Below are positions 22,421-30,756 of a DNA stretch of 64,000 nucleotides, in pieces (position 1 is the first letter of the stretch; the number at the start of each line of letters is the position of its first letter). The notes below the pieces were generated by a model. It did no database searches. It was not told the DNA's origin and saw only the letters and a program-made list of their open reading frames with translations. This DNA comes from Streptomyces gardneri (lineage in GTDB: Bacteria; Actinomycetota; Actinomycetes; Streptomycetales; Streptomycetaceae), in assembly GCF_006539185.1 (NCBI RefSeq), contig NZ_BJMN01000050.1:1-64000 (forward strand), read 5' to 3'. The position numbers and the translations under genes are program-made.

Positions 22421-22918
22421 TCACGGCCGCCGCACCTCGAAGAGGAAGCAGCCGTACTCGACGGCCCGTACGTGCACGAGGGCGACGGCCGGATCGGCGA
22501 AGGCCTCGGCGAACGCCCCATCCGCCTCCTCACCGGCGGCCTCGGACAGCTCGAGGAGCCGCCCGCCGACGATCCGCCCCGCCGCGTCGTACCGCCGGAC
22601 AGCCCGCAGCACCCCGCCGCGCACGAAGGGGTACGCCTCCGAGGGCGCGGGTCCGCCGCACTCCTCGGCGTGCACGAAGACGGGCCCCTGCTCGTCGTAC
22701 GCCCCGGGATCGACCCCGGCCTCGGCGGCCCAGCGCCGCAGCGGGGCGTACGACACGAGCGCGATCCGCTCCCCCGCGACGGCGGCCCGCAGACAGCACC
22801 GCAGGGGGCCGCCCCCTTCCTCGGCGACGAACGGCACAAAGGGACGCCCGGCGTCGTCGGTGACGCGCAGCCGGGCGAGGACGGCGGACGGGATGGCACG
22901 AGCGGTGTAGGTGGTCAT
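22421..22918 (-). CDS. DUF1203 family protein
   Basis: 165 residues from the ATG at 22918. The DUF1203 pattern is visible: ARAIPSAVLARLRVTDDAGRP, PLRCCLRAAVAGERIALVSY, QGPVFVHAEECGG, LRAVRRYDAAGRIVGGRLLE, VHVRAVEYGCFLFEV. Cytoplasmic, no signal or TM segment. Function unknown. The 262 bp between it and the RNHCP pair hold no gene that I can support. Confidence 0.8.
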   Translation of the reverse strand: MTTYTARAIPSAVLARLRVTDDAGRPFVPFVAEEGGGPLRCCLRAAVAGERIALVSYAPLRRWAAEAGVDPGAYDEQGPVFVHAEECGGPAPSEAYPFVRGGVLRAVRRYDAAGRIVGGRLLELSEAAGEEADGAFAEAFADPAVALVHVRAVEYGCFLFEVRRP

Positions 22919-23071
22919 GGAGCCAGGGTCACGCGGAGCCACCGCCGCCCGCTGGCGGAATTCGGACGGGAAGCTCGGGACGGGATCCGGGTGCGGGGCC
23001 TGGGCAGGGGAGCCACCGGCGACGGAATCTCCCTCGTCCGCTGAGCGAACGCACCTGACCGGTTTCCGCTC

Positions 23072-23106
23072 TTGACGCGGAGTCAAACTCTCGCTGAACA
23101 TTCAGC
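23072..23106 (+). promoter_or_regulatory. Two small palindromes in the aminopeptidase promoter region
   Basis: TTGAC-N5-GTCAA (23072-23086) followed by GCTGAA-CA-TTCAGC (23093-23106). TTGACG at 23072 also resembles a -35 element. They lie 120-160 nt upstream of the secreted M28 aminopeptidase start (23229), in a locally AT-richer stretch. Confidence 0.5.
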
Positions 23107-23228
23107 ACGCACAACAGAACAACTGAACACCGCACATGCACTCGCACAGCTCCAGCGCCTCGTGGCACCCAAGCCCGAGGCGTCTCGCACGTTCCGTCCC
23201 ATCCCCGTTCGGAATCCGGAGCCCCCAC

Positions 23229-24530
23229 ATGAACATCTCCGTGCCCAGACGCGTCACCGCGGTCGCCGCTCTCGCGGCCCTCGCACTCGCCGGTCTCACC
23301 GGCACCGCCGGCGCCGAGTCGCGTGCGGCCGTCGCCGCGCCCGACATCCCGCTGGCCAACGTCAAGCAGCACTTGACGGACCTCCAGTCGATCGCCACCG
23401 CCAACGGCGGCAACCGCGCCCATGGCCGTACCGGCTACAAGGCGTCCATCGACTTCGTGAAGGCCAAGCTCGACGCCGCCGGATACACCACGACGATCCA
23501 GCAGTTCACGTCCAGCGGTGCCACCGGCTACAACCTCATCGCCGACTGGCCGGGCGGCGACCCGAACCAGGTCCTGATGGCCGGCGCGCATCTCGACTCG
23601 GTCAGCTCCGGCGCCGGCATCAACGACAACGGCTCCGGCTCCGCCGCGGTCCTGGAGACGGCCCTCGCCGTCGCCCGGTCCGGCTACCAGCCCTCCAAGC
23701 ACCTGCGCTTCGGCTGGTGGGGCGCGGAGGAGCTCGGTCTCGTCGGCTCGAAGTACTACGTCAGCCAGCTGCCCACGGCCGAACGGTCCAAGGTCTCCGG
23801 CTACTTGAACTTCGACATGATCGGCTCGCCCAACCCGGGCTACTTCGTCTACGACGACGACCCGGCCATCGAGCAGACCTTCAAGAACTACTTCGCGGGT
23901 CTCGGTGTCCCCACCGAGATCGAGACCGAGGGCGACGGCCGCTCGGACCACGCCTCGTTCAAGAACGTCGGCATACCCGTCGGCGGTCTCTTCACGGGCG
24001 CGAGCCGGGTCAAGACCAGTGCCCAGGTGTCGAAGTGGGGCGGTACGGCCACGGCCTTCGACCGCTGCTACCACTCGTCCTGCGACAACACGTCGAACAT
24101 CAACGACACCGCCCTGGACCGCAACAGCGACGCGGTCGCGCACGCGATCTGGGCGCTGTCCGGCACCACGACGCCGCCCACCGGCACGGTCTTCGAGAAC
24201 ACGGCCGACGTCTCGGTCCCGGACAACGGCGCCGCGGTGACCTCGACGGTCAACGTCACGGGCATCACCGGCAACGCCCCGAGCAACCTCGCCGTCGGCG
24301 TGGACATCGTCCACACCTACCGCGGTGACCTCGTGGTCGACCTCGTCGCCCCCGACGGCTCGGTCTACAGCCTGTCCAACCGGTCCGGCGGCAGCGCCGA
24401 CAACATCGTCCAGACCTTCACCGTGAACGCCTCCTCGGAGGTCGCCAACGGCGCCTGGAAGCTCCGCGTCCAGGACAAGGCCTCGGTCGACACCGGTTAC
24501 ATCAACAACTTCAAGCTGACCTTCCCGTAA
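23229..24530 (+). CDS. Secreted M28-family aminopeptidase with C-terminal P domain
   Basis: 433 residues. Signal peptide about 1-30 (ending GTAGAESRA). The M28 zinc peptidase domain (about 36-310) has the di-zinc ligands in AGAHLDSVSSGAGINDNGSG (His, Asp), WWGAEELG (catalytic Glu-Glu), NFDMIG (Asp) and GRSDHASF (His). This matches the Streptomyces griseus aminopeptidase type, which removes N-terminal hydrophobic residues. Residues about 325-433 form a P/homo-B (proprotein convertase) domain: VFENTADVSVPD, VDIVHTYRGDLVVDLVAPDG, WKLRVQDKASVDTGYINNF. An earlier in-frame start was rejected because it would put about 31 non-signal residues before the signal peptide. Confidence 0.93.
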   Translation: MNISVPRRVTAVAALAALALAGLTGTAGAESRAAVAAPDIPLANVKQHLTDLQSIATANGGNRAHGRTGYKASIDFVKAKLDAAGYTTTIQQFTSSGATGYNLIADWPGGDPNQVLMAGAHLDSVSSGAGINDNGSGSAAVLETALAVARSGYQPSKHLRFGWWGAEELGLVGSKYYVSQLPTAERSKVSGYLNFDMIGSPNPGYFVYDDDPAIEQTFKNYFAGLGVPTEIETEGDGRSDHASFKNVGIPVGGLFTGASRVKTSAQVSKWGGTATAFDRCYHSSCDNTSNINDTALDRNSDAVAHAIWALSGTTTPPTGTVFENTADVSVPDNGAAVTSTVNVTGITGNAPSNLAVGVDIVHTYRGDLVVDLVAPDGSVYSLSNRSGGSADNIVQTFTVNASSEVANGAWKLRVQDKASVDTGYINNFKLTFP

Positions 24531-24561
24531 GCCAGGGGAAGAGCCGGCGGAAGTGCACACT

Positions 24562-24601
24562 CCCGGGTGGGTCGGTGACCATCGCCCCCGACCCGCCCGG
24601 G
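24562..24601. terminator. Bidirectional hairpin between the aminopeptidase and the LolA-like gene
   Basis: CCCGGGTGGGTCGG pairs with CCGACCCGCCCGGG (one G-U), about 12-nt loop, between convergent stops. Confidence 0.8.
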
Positions 24602-24616
24602 GTCCCAACCTGACTG

Positions 24617-25789
24617 CTACTTACCGGCGTTGGCCGCGTTCACCAGCGCGTCCTGCGTCACCGCGCCGACGTAGACCTTGCCGTCGTCCGTGAGCAGCGC
24701 GTTCACCAGCTTCGTCTTGAAGAGGGTGCCCGAGCCGAACTTCCCGGTGACCTTGTCGCCGAAGGAGTCCAGGAGCCCCTGGATCTCCTTCGGCGCCTCG
24801 TCGGTCTTCGGGGCCGGGGCGCCGGTGTCGAGCTTCGCGATCGTCGTCCAGCCCTCGCCGATGACGTTCAGGCCGCCGTCCTTCCCGAAGTCGCCGAAGC
24901 CCTTCTCCAGGTCGCCGAAGCCCTTCTCGAAGCCCTCGGGGAACTTCTCCTCCTTCGCGCCCTTCTCCGCGGCGCCCTCCGTCACCTTCGCGCCCTCGGG
25001 GACCTTGAAGTCGAAGTCCGAGGCCGCCGGCTTGCCGAAGTCGACCTTCGTGAAGCCCGCGTCGACGACCGGCTTGCCGCCCTCGACCGAGGCGAGGGTG
25101 AACTTCAGCGGGGTGCCGTTCGCCGCGTCCACGGCGATCTTGACGGACTCGACCGTCGAGCCGGACTGCTTCGGCTTGATCAGCAGCTGGTACGCGTCCC
25201 GGCCGGCGACCTTGGCCGTGCCGTCGACGGTGATCGAGGTGGTGTCGCCGGCCGCCTTCAGGATCTCGTCCGCCAGCTCCTTCGGAGTGGCCGGAATCTG
25301 CTTGTCGGCGCCCTCGGGGGCACCGGAGGCGCCCTTCTCGTGGAAGACCTCCTTGGACTTGCTGTCGTAGGCCCAGACGTCGTCGCCGTTGTGGACGAGG
25401 CTGTACTCGTCGGAGCCGTCGAGCAGCGTCAGCTTCTGGCGGTCGGGGCCGTCGGCGGCCACGCGCAGGGTGTGCGTACCGGAGACGAGCTCCGTGAGCT
25501 TCTCGGTGGGGTCCGCCGTGGAGGAGCCGCCGTCGCCGCCGCCGGCGAGACCGCCGAGGCCGGCCAGGCCGCCGAGGGGCAGGCCGAGGTCGGTGGAGAT
25601 CCTGAACGTGCCGGACAGGGTCTGGGTGTCCGAGGCGGCGATCTTCTCGATGAGCTGCTGGGCCGTGATCTCCGGCAGGTCCGGGTCACCGGCCGCCGCC
25701 AGTGCCGGGACGAGCCCGATGGTCGCCGCGGCCACTCCTGCCACCGCGACCGGGACGATGAACCGGCTCGCCTTACGGGTGTCTGCCAT
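24617..25789 (-). CDS. LolA-like secreted protein (outer-membrane lipoprotein carrier superfamily)
   Basis: 390 residues from the ATG at 25789. The signal peptide or anchor (about 10-33) ends LVPALAAAGDPD. The domain fits the LolA/LppX-like beta fold seen in actinobacterial proteins: LIEKIAASDTQTLSGTFRIS, HTLRVAADGPDRQKLTLLD, VWAYDSKSKEVFHEK, ILKAAGDTTSITVDGTAKVAGRDAYQL (in overlapping pieces). A Gly/Phe/Glu/Lys-rich insertion with three FEKGFGD-like repeats lies near residues 285-310. It may bind or carry lipid or lipoprotein at the cell surface; this is inferred from family only. Confidence 0.8.
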   Translation of the reverse strand: MADTRKASRFIVPVAVAGVAAATIGLVPALAAAGDPDLPEITAQQLIEKIAASDTQTLSGTFRISTDLGLPLGGLAGLGGLAGGGDGGSSTADPTEKLTELVSGTHTLRVAADGPDRQKLTLLDGSDEYSLVHNGDDVWAYDSKSKEVFHEKGASGAPEGADKQIPATPKELADEILKAAGDTTSITVDGTAKVAGRDAYQLLIKPKQSGSTVESVKIAVDAANGTPLKFTLASVEGGKPVVDAGFTKVDFGKPAASDFDFKVPEGAKVTEGAAEKGAKEEKFPEGFEKGFGDLEKGFGDFGKDGGLNVIGEGWTTIAKLDTGAPAPKTDEAPKEIQGLLDSFGDKVTGKFGSGTLFKTKLVNALLTDDGKVYVGAVTQDALVNAANAGK

Positions 25790-25933
25790 GGTCTCCGCTT
25801 CCTCCGTGCGCCCTAGTGGTCGATGACTCCATCTGACCAAAACGGCGGCACGGAAGCGTCAGCCCCCGGGATCAACCTCGCGTACTGCTTCGGGATGACC
25901 CGACCCTGAGTTCCCCTCACCCGCACGGGGTAC

Positions 25934-25955
25934 GGGGCTCCGCGGGCGAAGCCCC
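25934..25955 (-). terminator. Possible hairpin after the polyprenyl synthase gene
   Basis: GGGGCT (25934-25939) pairs with AGCCCC (25950-25955), 10-nt loop, just past the synthase stop. No U-run on the minus strand, so a weak call. Confidence 0.45.
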
Positions 25956-25964
25956 CGAGAGAGC

Positions 25965-26975
25965 TCAGCGCGCGCGGTGGACCACGGCGTCGCACATCTC
26001 CTGGAGCGCCGACTTCGCGTACCCGTCGGGCAGCGGCGCCAGCATCTCCCGCGCCTCCTCCGCGTACCGCACGGTGTCCCGCCGGGCCTGCTCCAGGGCC
26101 GGGTGGACGCGGAGCCGCCGCAGGACCTCGGCGTGCCGGTCGTCGTCCGTCAGGTCGCTGTCGACGAGGGCGACGAGCTCGACGTCCTCGGGGCGGCCGT
26201 GGGCGGCCGCCGCGGCCCGCAGGTGCAGGACGGGCAGGGTCGGGATGCCCTCGCGGAGGTCGATGCCCGGGGTCTTGCCGGACTCGTGGGAGTCGGAGGC
26301 GATGTCGAGGACGTCGTCGGCGAGCTGGAAGGCGACGCCGAGCCGCTCCCCGTACTGGGTGAGGACGTCGACGACGCTCTCGTCGGCGCCGGCCATCATC
26401 GCGCCGAAGCGGCAGGAGACGGCGACGAGCGAGCCGGTCTTGCCGCCGAGGACGTCGAGGTAGTGCTCGACGGGGTCGCGGCCGTCGGTCGGTCCCGCGG
26501 TCTCCAGGATCTGGCCGGTGACGAGTCGTTCGAACGCCTCGGACTGGATCCGTACGGCCTCGGGGCCGAGGTCCGCGAGCGTGTGCGAGGCGCGGGCGAA
26601 GAGGAAGTCACCCGTCAGGACGGCGATCGAGTTGCCCCAGCGCGTGTTGGCGCTCGGCACCCCGCGCCGGACGTCGGCCTCGTCCATGACGTCGTCGTGG
26701 TAGAGCGTGGCCAGGTGGGTGAGCTCGACGACCACGGCGGAGGGCACCACGCCCGGCGCGTAGGGGTCGCCGAACTGGGCGGCGAGCATCACGAGCAGGG
26801 GGCGGAACCGCTTGCCACCGGCCAGGACGAGGTGCTGCGCGGCCTCCGTGATGAAGGGGACGTCGCTCTTGGTGGCGTCCAGGAGGCCCGCCTCCACAGC
26901 CGCCAACCCCGTCTGGACATCGGCTTCGAGAGCCTGGTCCCGCACGCTAAGACCGAACGGCCCGACGACGGTCAC
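25965..26975 (-). CDS. Polyprenyl diphosphate synthase (menaquinone side chain type)
   Basis: 336 residues; GTG start at 26975 with AGGAG upstream. Trans-prenyltransferase that lengthens farnesyl or geranylgeranyl diphosphate. First Asp-rich motif in LATLYHDDVMDEADVRRG, second in QLADDVLDIASD, plus GGKRFRPLLV and RWGNSIAVLTGDFLFARAS. Residues before the first Asp-rich motif are small (Ala/Thr/Leu), as in long-chain (C35-C45) synthases. Menaquinone genes menG and menJ-like occur in the same window, so the product is probably the menaquinone isoprenoid tail. Divergent from a POT transporter across a tandem 20-bp repeat. Confidence 0.9.
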   Translation of the reverse strand: MTVVGPFGLSVRDQALEADVQTGLAAVEAGLLDATKSDVPFITEAAQHLVLAGGKRFRPLLVMLAAQFGDPYAPGVVPSAVVVELTHLATLYHDDVMDEADVRRGVPSANTRWGNSIAVLTGDFLFARASHTLADLGPEAVRIQSEAFERLVTGQILETAGPTDGRDPVEHYLDVLGGKTGSLVAVSCRFGAMMAGADESVVDVLTQYGERLGVAFQLADDVLDIASDSHESGKTPGIDLREGIPTLPVLHLRAAAAAHGRPEDVELVALVDSDLTDDDRHAEVLRRLRVHPALEQARRDTVRYAEEAREMLAPLPDGYAKSALQEMCDAVVHRAR

Positions 26976-27004
26976 GAGGGGGTCTCCTGTCTGCTGACGC
27001 CTGC

Positions 27005-27044
27005 TGACGATCACATGGACTGTTTGACGATCACACGGATTGTC
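27005..27044. repeat. Tandem 20-bp direct repeat in the divergent promoter
   Basis: TGACGATCACATGGACTGTT (27005-27024) and TGACGATCACACGGATTGTC (27025-27044), adjacent, 17 of 20 positions equal. It lies 30-70 nt upstream of the polyprenyl synthase start. A 20-bp period puts both copies on about the same helix face, as for a dimeric repressor or activator. Confidence 0.6.
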
Positions 27045-27161
27045 GATGTGTCGCTCGATTCACTCAAGCCAGCGTATCCGGTCACCTTTCGATCACCGTG
27101 GGCGCCTTCCCGTCACCCCCGGTATGTTCGTGATCAGCTCATACGACCAGGAGTAGGCGTT

Positions 27162-28667
27162 TTGTCCCGAACAGCGATCGATACGGATCCGAACGGCGAG
27201 CAGCCGCCCCCCGAGGACGACCACGCGTTCCTCGGTCACCCCCGGGGCCTGCTGACCCTCTCGGGCCTGGAGGTCTGGGAGCGGTTCTCGTTCCTCGGCA
27301 TGCAGGCCATCCTCGTCCTCTACTTCGCCGCGAGCGTCTCCGACGGCGGCCTCGGCATGGCCTCCGGCACCGCCGCCTCGGTCTCCGCCGCCTACGGCAC
27401 CCTCGTCTACCTCGTCTCGGTGGCCGGCGGCTGGCTCGCGGACCGCGTCCTCGGCTCGTACCGCGCGGTCCTCTGGGGCGGCATCCTGATCGCCTGCGGC
27501 CACTACGCGATGGCCGTGCCGACCGCCGCGATGACCTGGGTCGGCCTCGGCCTGATCAGCGCCGGCACCGGCCTCCTCAAGCCGAACGTCGCGACCATGG
27601 TCGGCAAGCTGTACCGCACCGACGACGACCGCCGCGACGCCGGTTTCGCGCTCTACTACATGGCGATCAACATCGGCGCCTTCGCCGGACCGCTGATCAC
27701 CGGCTGGCTCGCCGACCACAAGGGCTACCACTGGGGCTTCTCGGCCGCCGCGCTCGGCATGACCCTCGGCCTGATCCAGTACGTGGCGGGCCGCCGTCAC
27801 CTGGCCGGGCGCAAGCACTCCGCCGAATTCGCCCTCGCCCCGGACGCCATGCGCCGGGCCGTCCGGCTGATCGTCACCGGGACGGTCGTGACGGCCGCCG
27901 TCGCCGTGGTCCTCGCCGTCGCGGGCTGGCTGACCATGGACCGGTTCGTCGACCTGCTGACCCTGATCTCGGTGATCGCGCCCGTCGTCTTCTTCTGGGT
28001 GATGTTCACCAGCCCCCGGGTCACGGCCGAGGAGCGCGGCCGCCTCAAGCCGTACATCGTGCTGTTCCTGGCCTCGGTGGTGTTCAACTTCATCCTCTTC
28101 CAGGCGTACTCGACGATGATCCTGCTCGCCTCGACCAACGCCCGCACGACCATCCTCGGCTTCGACTTCCCGGCGAGCTGGTACGCCTCCGCCCTCGGCG
28201 CCTTCGAGGTCCTCCTCGCCCCCGTCGTGGCCGCAGTCTGGGCCCGGATGGGCCACAAGCAGCCGCACGCCTCCAACAAGATCGCCTTCGGTGTGATCCT
28301 CGGCGGCCTCTCGTTCCTCCTGATGGTCCTGCCGACCTCCGGGCACGCCGACGACACGTACCAGATGGCCGCCTGGTGGATCGTCGGCTCGTACCTGCTG
28401 CTCGGCCTCGGCGACGTGCTCCTGGAGACCTCAGGGATGTCCGCCACGAGCAAGCTCGCCCCGAAGGCCTTCGCCAGCCAGACGATGTCGCTGTGGTTCC
28501 TGTCGCTCGCGCTCGCCAACGGCATCCAGGCCCAGACCGTGAAGCTCTACGACGACGTCTCCAAGGCCGCGTACTTCGGCGTGAACGGCGCCGTGGCCGT
28601 CGCCGTCGGCCTCGTCGTGATCGCCCTGGCGCCCTGGCTGCGCCGCACCATGCACCCCGTCCACTGA
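27162..28667 (+). CDS. POT-family proton-coupled peptide transporter
   Basis: 501 residues from an unusual TTG start at 27162: CAGGAG lies 8 nt upstream and no ATG or GTG fits. POT/PTR2 signatures are GLEVWERFSFLGMQAILVLYF (ExxERFxYYG-type motif), AGGWLADRVLGSYRAVLWGG and FALYYMAINIGAFAGPLITG. About 13-14 TM helices. Imports di- and tripeptides with protons. A CocE/NonD hydrolase follows after 21 nt on the same strand and is probably co-transcribed. Confidence 0.92.
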   Translation: MSRTAIDTDPNGEQPPPEDDHAFLGHPRGLLTLSGLEVWERFSFLGMQAILVLYFAASVSDGGLGMASGTAASVSAAYGTLVYLVSVAGGWLADRVLGSYRAVLWGGILIACGHYAMAVPTAAMTWVGLGLISAGTGLLKPNVATMVGKLYRTDDDRRDAGFALYYMAINIGAFAGPLITGWLADHKGYHWGFSAAALGMTLGLIQYVAGRRHLAGRKHSAEFALAPDAMRRAVRLIVTGTVVTAAVAVVLAVAGWLTMDRFVDLLTLISVIAPVVFFWVMFTSPRVTAEERGRLKPYIVLFLASVVFNFILFQAYSTMILLASTNARTTILGFDFPASWYASALGAFEVLLAPVVAAVWARMGHKQPHASNKIAFGVILGGLSFLLMVLPTSGHADDTYQMAAWWIVGSYLLLGLGDVLLETSGMSATSKLAPKAFASQTMSLWFLSLALANGIQAQTVKLYDDVSKAAYFGVNGAVAVAVGLVVIALAPWLRRTMHPVH

Positions 28668-28688
28668 GGCAGCCCCCGAGGTGAGCTC

Positions 28689-30689
28689 ATGCCGAAGATC
28701 CGTACCGACTTCCCGTACGAGACCCGCCACGAGGACGTCCGCATCCCGCTCCCCGACGGGACCAGGCTGTACGCCCGGATCTGGCGCCCGGTCACCGAAG
28801 AGCCCGTACCGGCCCTCCTGGAGTACCTGCCGTACCGCCTCAGCGACTGGACCGCGCCCCGGGACTGGCAGCGCCACCCCTGGTACGCGGGCCACGGCTA
28901 CGCCTCCGTACGGGTCGACGTCCGCGGCCACGGCAACAGCGACGGCCTCCCCGGCGACGAGTACGACGCCGTCGAGCTCGCCGACGGCGTGGCCGTCGTG
29001 AACTGGCTCGCCGAACAGCCCTGGTGCTCGGGCGGCGTCGGCATGTTCGGCATCTCCTGGGGCGGCTTCAACGCGCTCCAGATCGCCGCCCTCGCCCCCG
29101 AGCCGCTGAAGGCGATCGTCACCGTCTGCTCCACCGACGACCGGTACGACAACGACGTCCACTACATGGGCGGCTCGGTCCTCGGCGTCGACATGCACGC
29201 CTGGGCCGCCACCATGCTCGCCTTCGTCTGCCGCCCGCCCGACCCCCGGTACGCGGGCGAGGAGTGGCGCGCGATGTGGCTGAGGCGCCTGGAGGCCGTG
29301 GACCCGCTCATCCACACCTGGCTCGCCCACCAGACCCGCGACGCCTACTGGCGGCACGGCAGCGTCTGCGAGGACTACTCCGCCATCGGGGCCGCCGTCC
29401 TCGCCGTCGGCGGCTGGCACGACCCCTACCGGGACACCGTCCTGCGGCTCGCCCAGCACCTCCCCCAGGACCGGGTGCGCGGCATCATCGGCCCCTGGTC
29501 CCACCAGTACCCGGACCGCGGCCTGCCGCCCGGCCCCGCCATCGGCTTCCTCCAGGAGACCCTGCGCTGGTGGGACCATCACCTCAAGGGCGTCGACAAC
29601 GACGTGATGGCCGAGCCGCTGCTGCGCTCCTGGATCAGCGAGTCGCACCCGCCGGCCACCGTCTACGAGGAGCTGCCGGGCCGCTGGGTCACCGACCCCG
29701 CCTGGCCCTCCCCGAACGTCACCCCCGTGACGTACGCCTTCCAGGGCGCCCCGGTCGTGGTCGACTCGCCCCAGCAGACCGGCATCGACGCCGGCCGGTT
29801 CTTCCCCTTCGGCAACGACGCCGACCTCCCGCCCGACCAGCGCGAGGAGGACGCCCACTCGGCCTGCTTCGACTTCCCCGTCCCCGAGGACGGCGGCCCC
29901 ATCGAGATCCTCGGCCGCCCGTCCGTGAGCCTCCACCTCCGGACGCCCGCGCCGACCGGCCAGGTCGTCGCCCGGCTCTGCGACATCGCCCCCGACGGCT
30001 CCTCCACGCTCGTCACGCGCGGCGCGCTGAACTTCTCCGCCCGCTACGGCCGCGACCGGGCCGTGGAGGCGCAGATCGACGAGTGGGAGAGCTTCGACTT
30101 CGAGCTGAACGGCATCGGGCACACCTTCCCGCCCGGCCACCGGGTGCGGCTCGCGGTCTCCTCCACGTACTGGCCGTGGATCTGGCCGCAGCCGGACGCG
30201 GCGGGCTTCACGCTCGACCCGGCAGGCTCCTCCCTCACCCTGCCGGTCCGCCGCCACACGGAGGACGCCGTCGAGTGGGAGGAGCCGGAGCAGTCCGAGC
30301 CGCTGGGCGTCGCCTACCCGCGCACCCTGGAGGAGCCGCGCCCGGAGCGGGTCGTGGTGCGGGACGTGGCGAAGGGCGAGTGGAAGCTGGAGGTCGACCC
30401 GAAGTACGGCGGCACGCGCGTGTACCCGGACGGCCTGGAGTTCACCGAGGACGCCGTGGAGACGTACACGATCGCCGAGGGCGACCCGCTGTCCGCGCGG
30501 ACCCGCTCGGAGTGGTCGATCCGGCTGCACCGGCCCGAGATGTCCTGGGACGTCACCGTCGACACGCGCTCGGAGATCTCCTGCGACGCGGACGCCTTCC
30601 ACACCGCGAACGAGGTGGTGTGCAAGGAGGGCGGCGAGGTCGTCTTCCACCGCACGTGGGAGGAGAGCATCCCGCGCACGGCGGGCTGA
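28689..30689 (+). CDS. CocE/NonD family hydrolase (X-Pro dipeptidyl-peptidase S15 superfamily)
   Basis: 666 residues; ATG with GAGGTGAGCTC upstream. N-terminal alpha/beta-hydrolase with nucleophile Ser123 in GMFGISWGGFN, acid Asp245 in GGWHDPYRDT and His272 in GPWSHQYPDRG. The C-terminal half is the jelly-roll X-Pro dipeptidyl-peptidase C-terminal domain (LSFHLRTPA-like stretch near residue 417, HTFPPGHRVRLAVSSTYWPW). Such enzymes cleave acyl-ester, amide or X-Pro bonds. It has no signal peptide, so it acts in the cytoplasm, where it could process peptides brought in by the adjacent POT transporter; that coupling is inferred. Confidence 0.9.
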   Translation: MPKIRTDFPYETRHEDVRIPLPDGTRLYARIWRPVTEEPVPALLEYLPYRLSDWTAPRDWQRHPWYAGHGYASVRVDVRGHGNSDGLPGDEYDAVELADGVAVVNWLAEQPWCSGGVGMFGISWGGFNALQIAALAPEPLKAIVTVCSTDDRYDNDVHYMGGSVLGVDMHAWAATMLAFVCRPPDPRYAGEEWRAMWLRRLEAVDPLIHTWLAHQTRDAYWRHGSVCEDYSAIGAAVLAVGGWHDPYRDTVLRLAQHLPQDRVRGIIGPWSHQYPDRGLPPGPAIGFLQETLRWWDHHLKGVDNDVMAEPLLRSWISESHPPATVYEELPGRWVTDPAWPSPNVTPVTYAFQGAPVVVDSPQQTGIDAGRFFPFGNDADLPPDQREEDAHSACFDFPVPEDGGPIEILGRPSVSLHLRTPAPTGQVVARLCDIAPDGSSTLVTRGALNFSARYGRDRAVEAQIDEWESFDFELNGIGHTFPPGHRVRLAVSSTYWPWIWPQPDAAGFTLDPAGSSLTLPVRRHTEDAVEWEEPEQSEPLGVAYPRTLEEPRPERVVVRDVAKGEWKLEVDPKYGGTRVYPDGLEFTEDAVETYTIAEGDPLSARTRSEWSIRLHRPEMSWDVTVDTRSEISCDADAFHTANEVVCKEGGEVVFHRTWEESIPRTAG

Positions 30690-30696
30690 GGACGCG

Positions 30697-30737
30697 CGAA
30701 GGCGCCCGTACCCCGACGGGGGGTACGGGCGCCTTCG
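30697..30737. terminator. Strong bidirectional terminator between the hydrolase and the surface protein
   Basis: CGAAGGCGCCCGTACCCC and GGGGTACGGGCGCCTTCG form a perfect 18-bp stem with a short GACGG loop, between convergent genes. Confidence 0.9.
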
Positions 30738-30756
30738 TGCTGCCTTGCGGGGCCGG

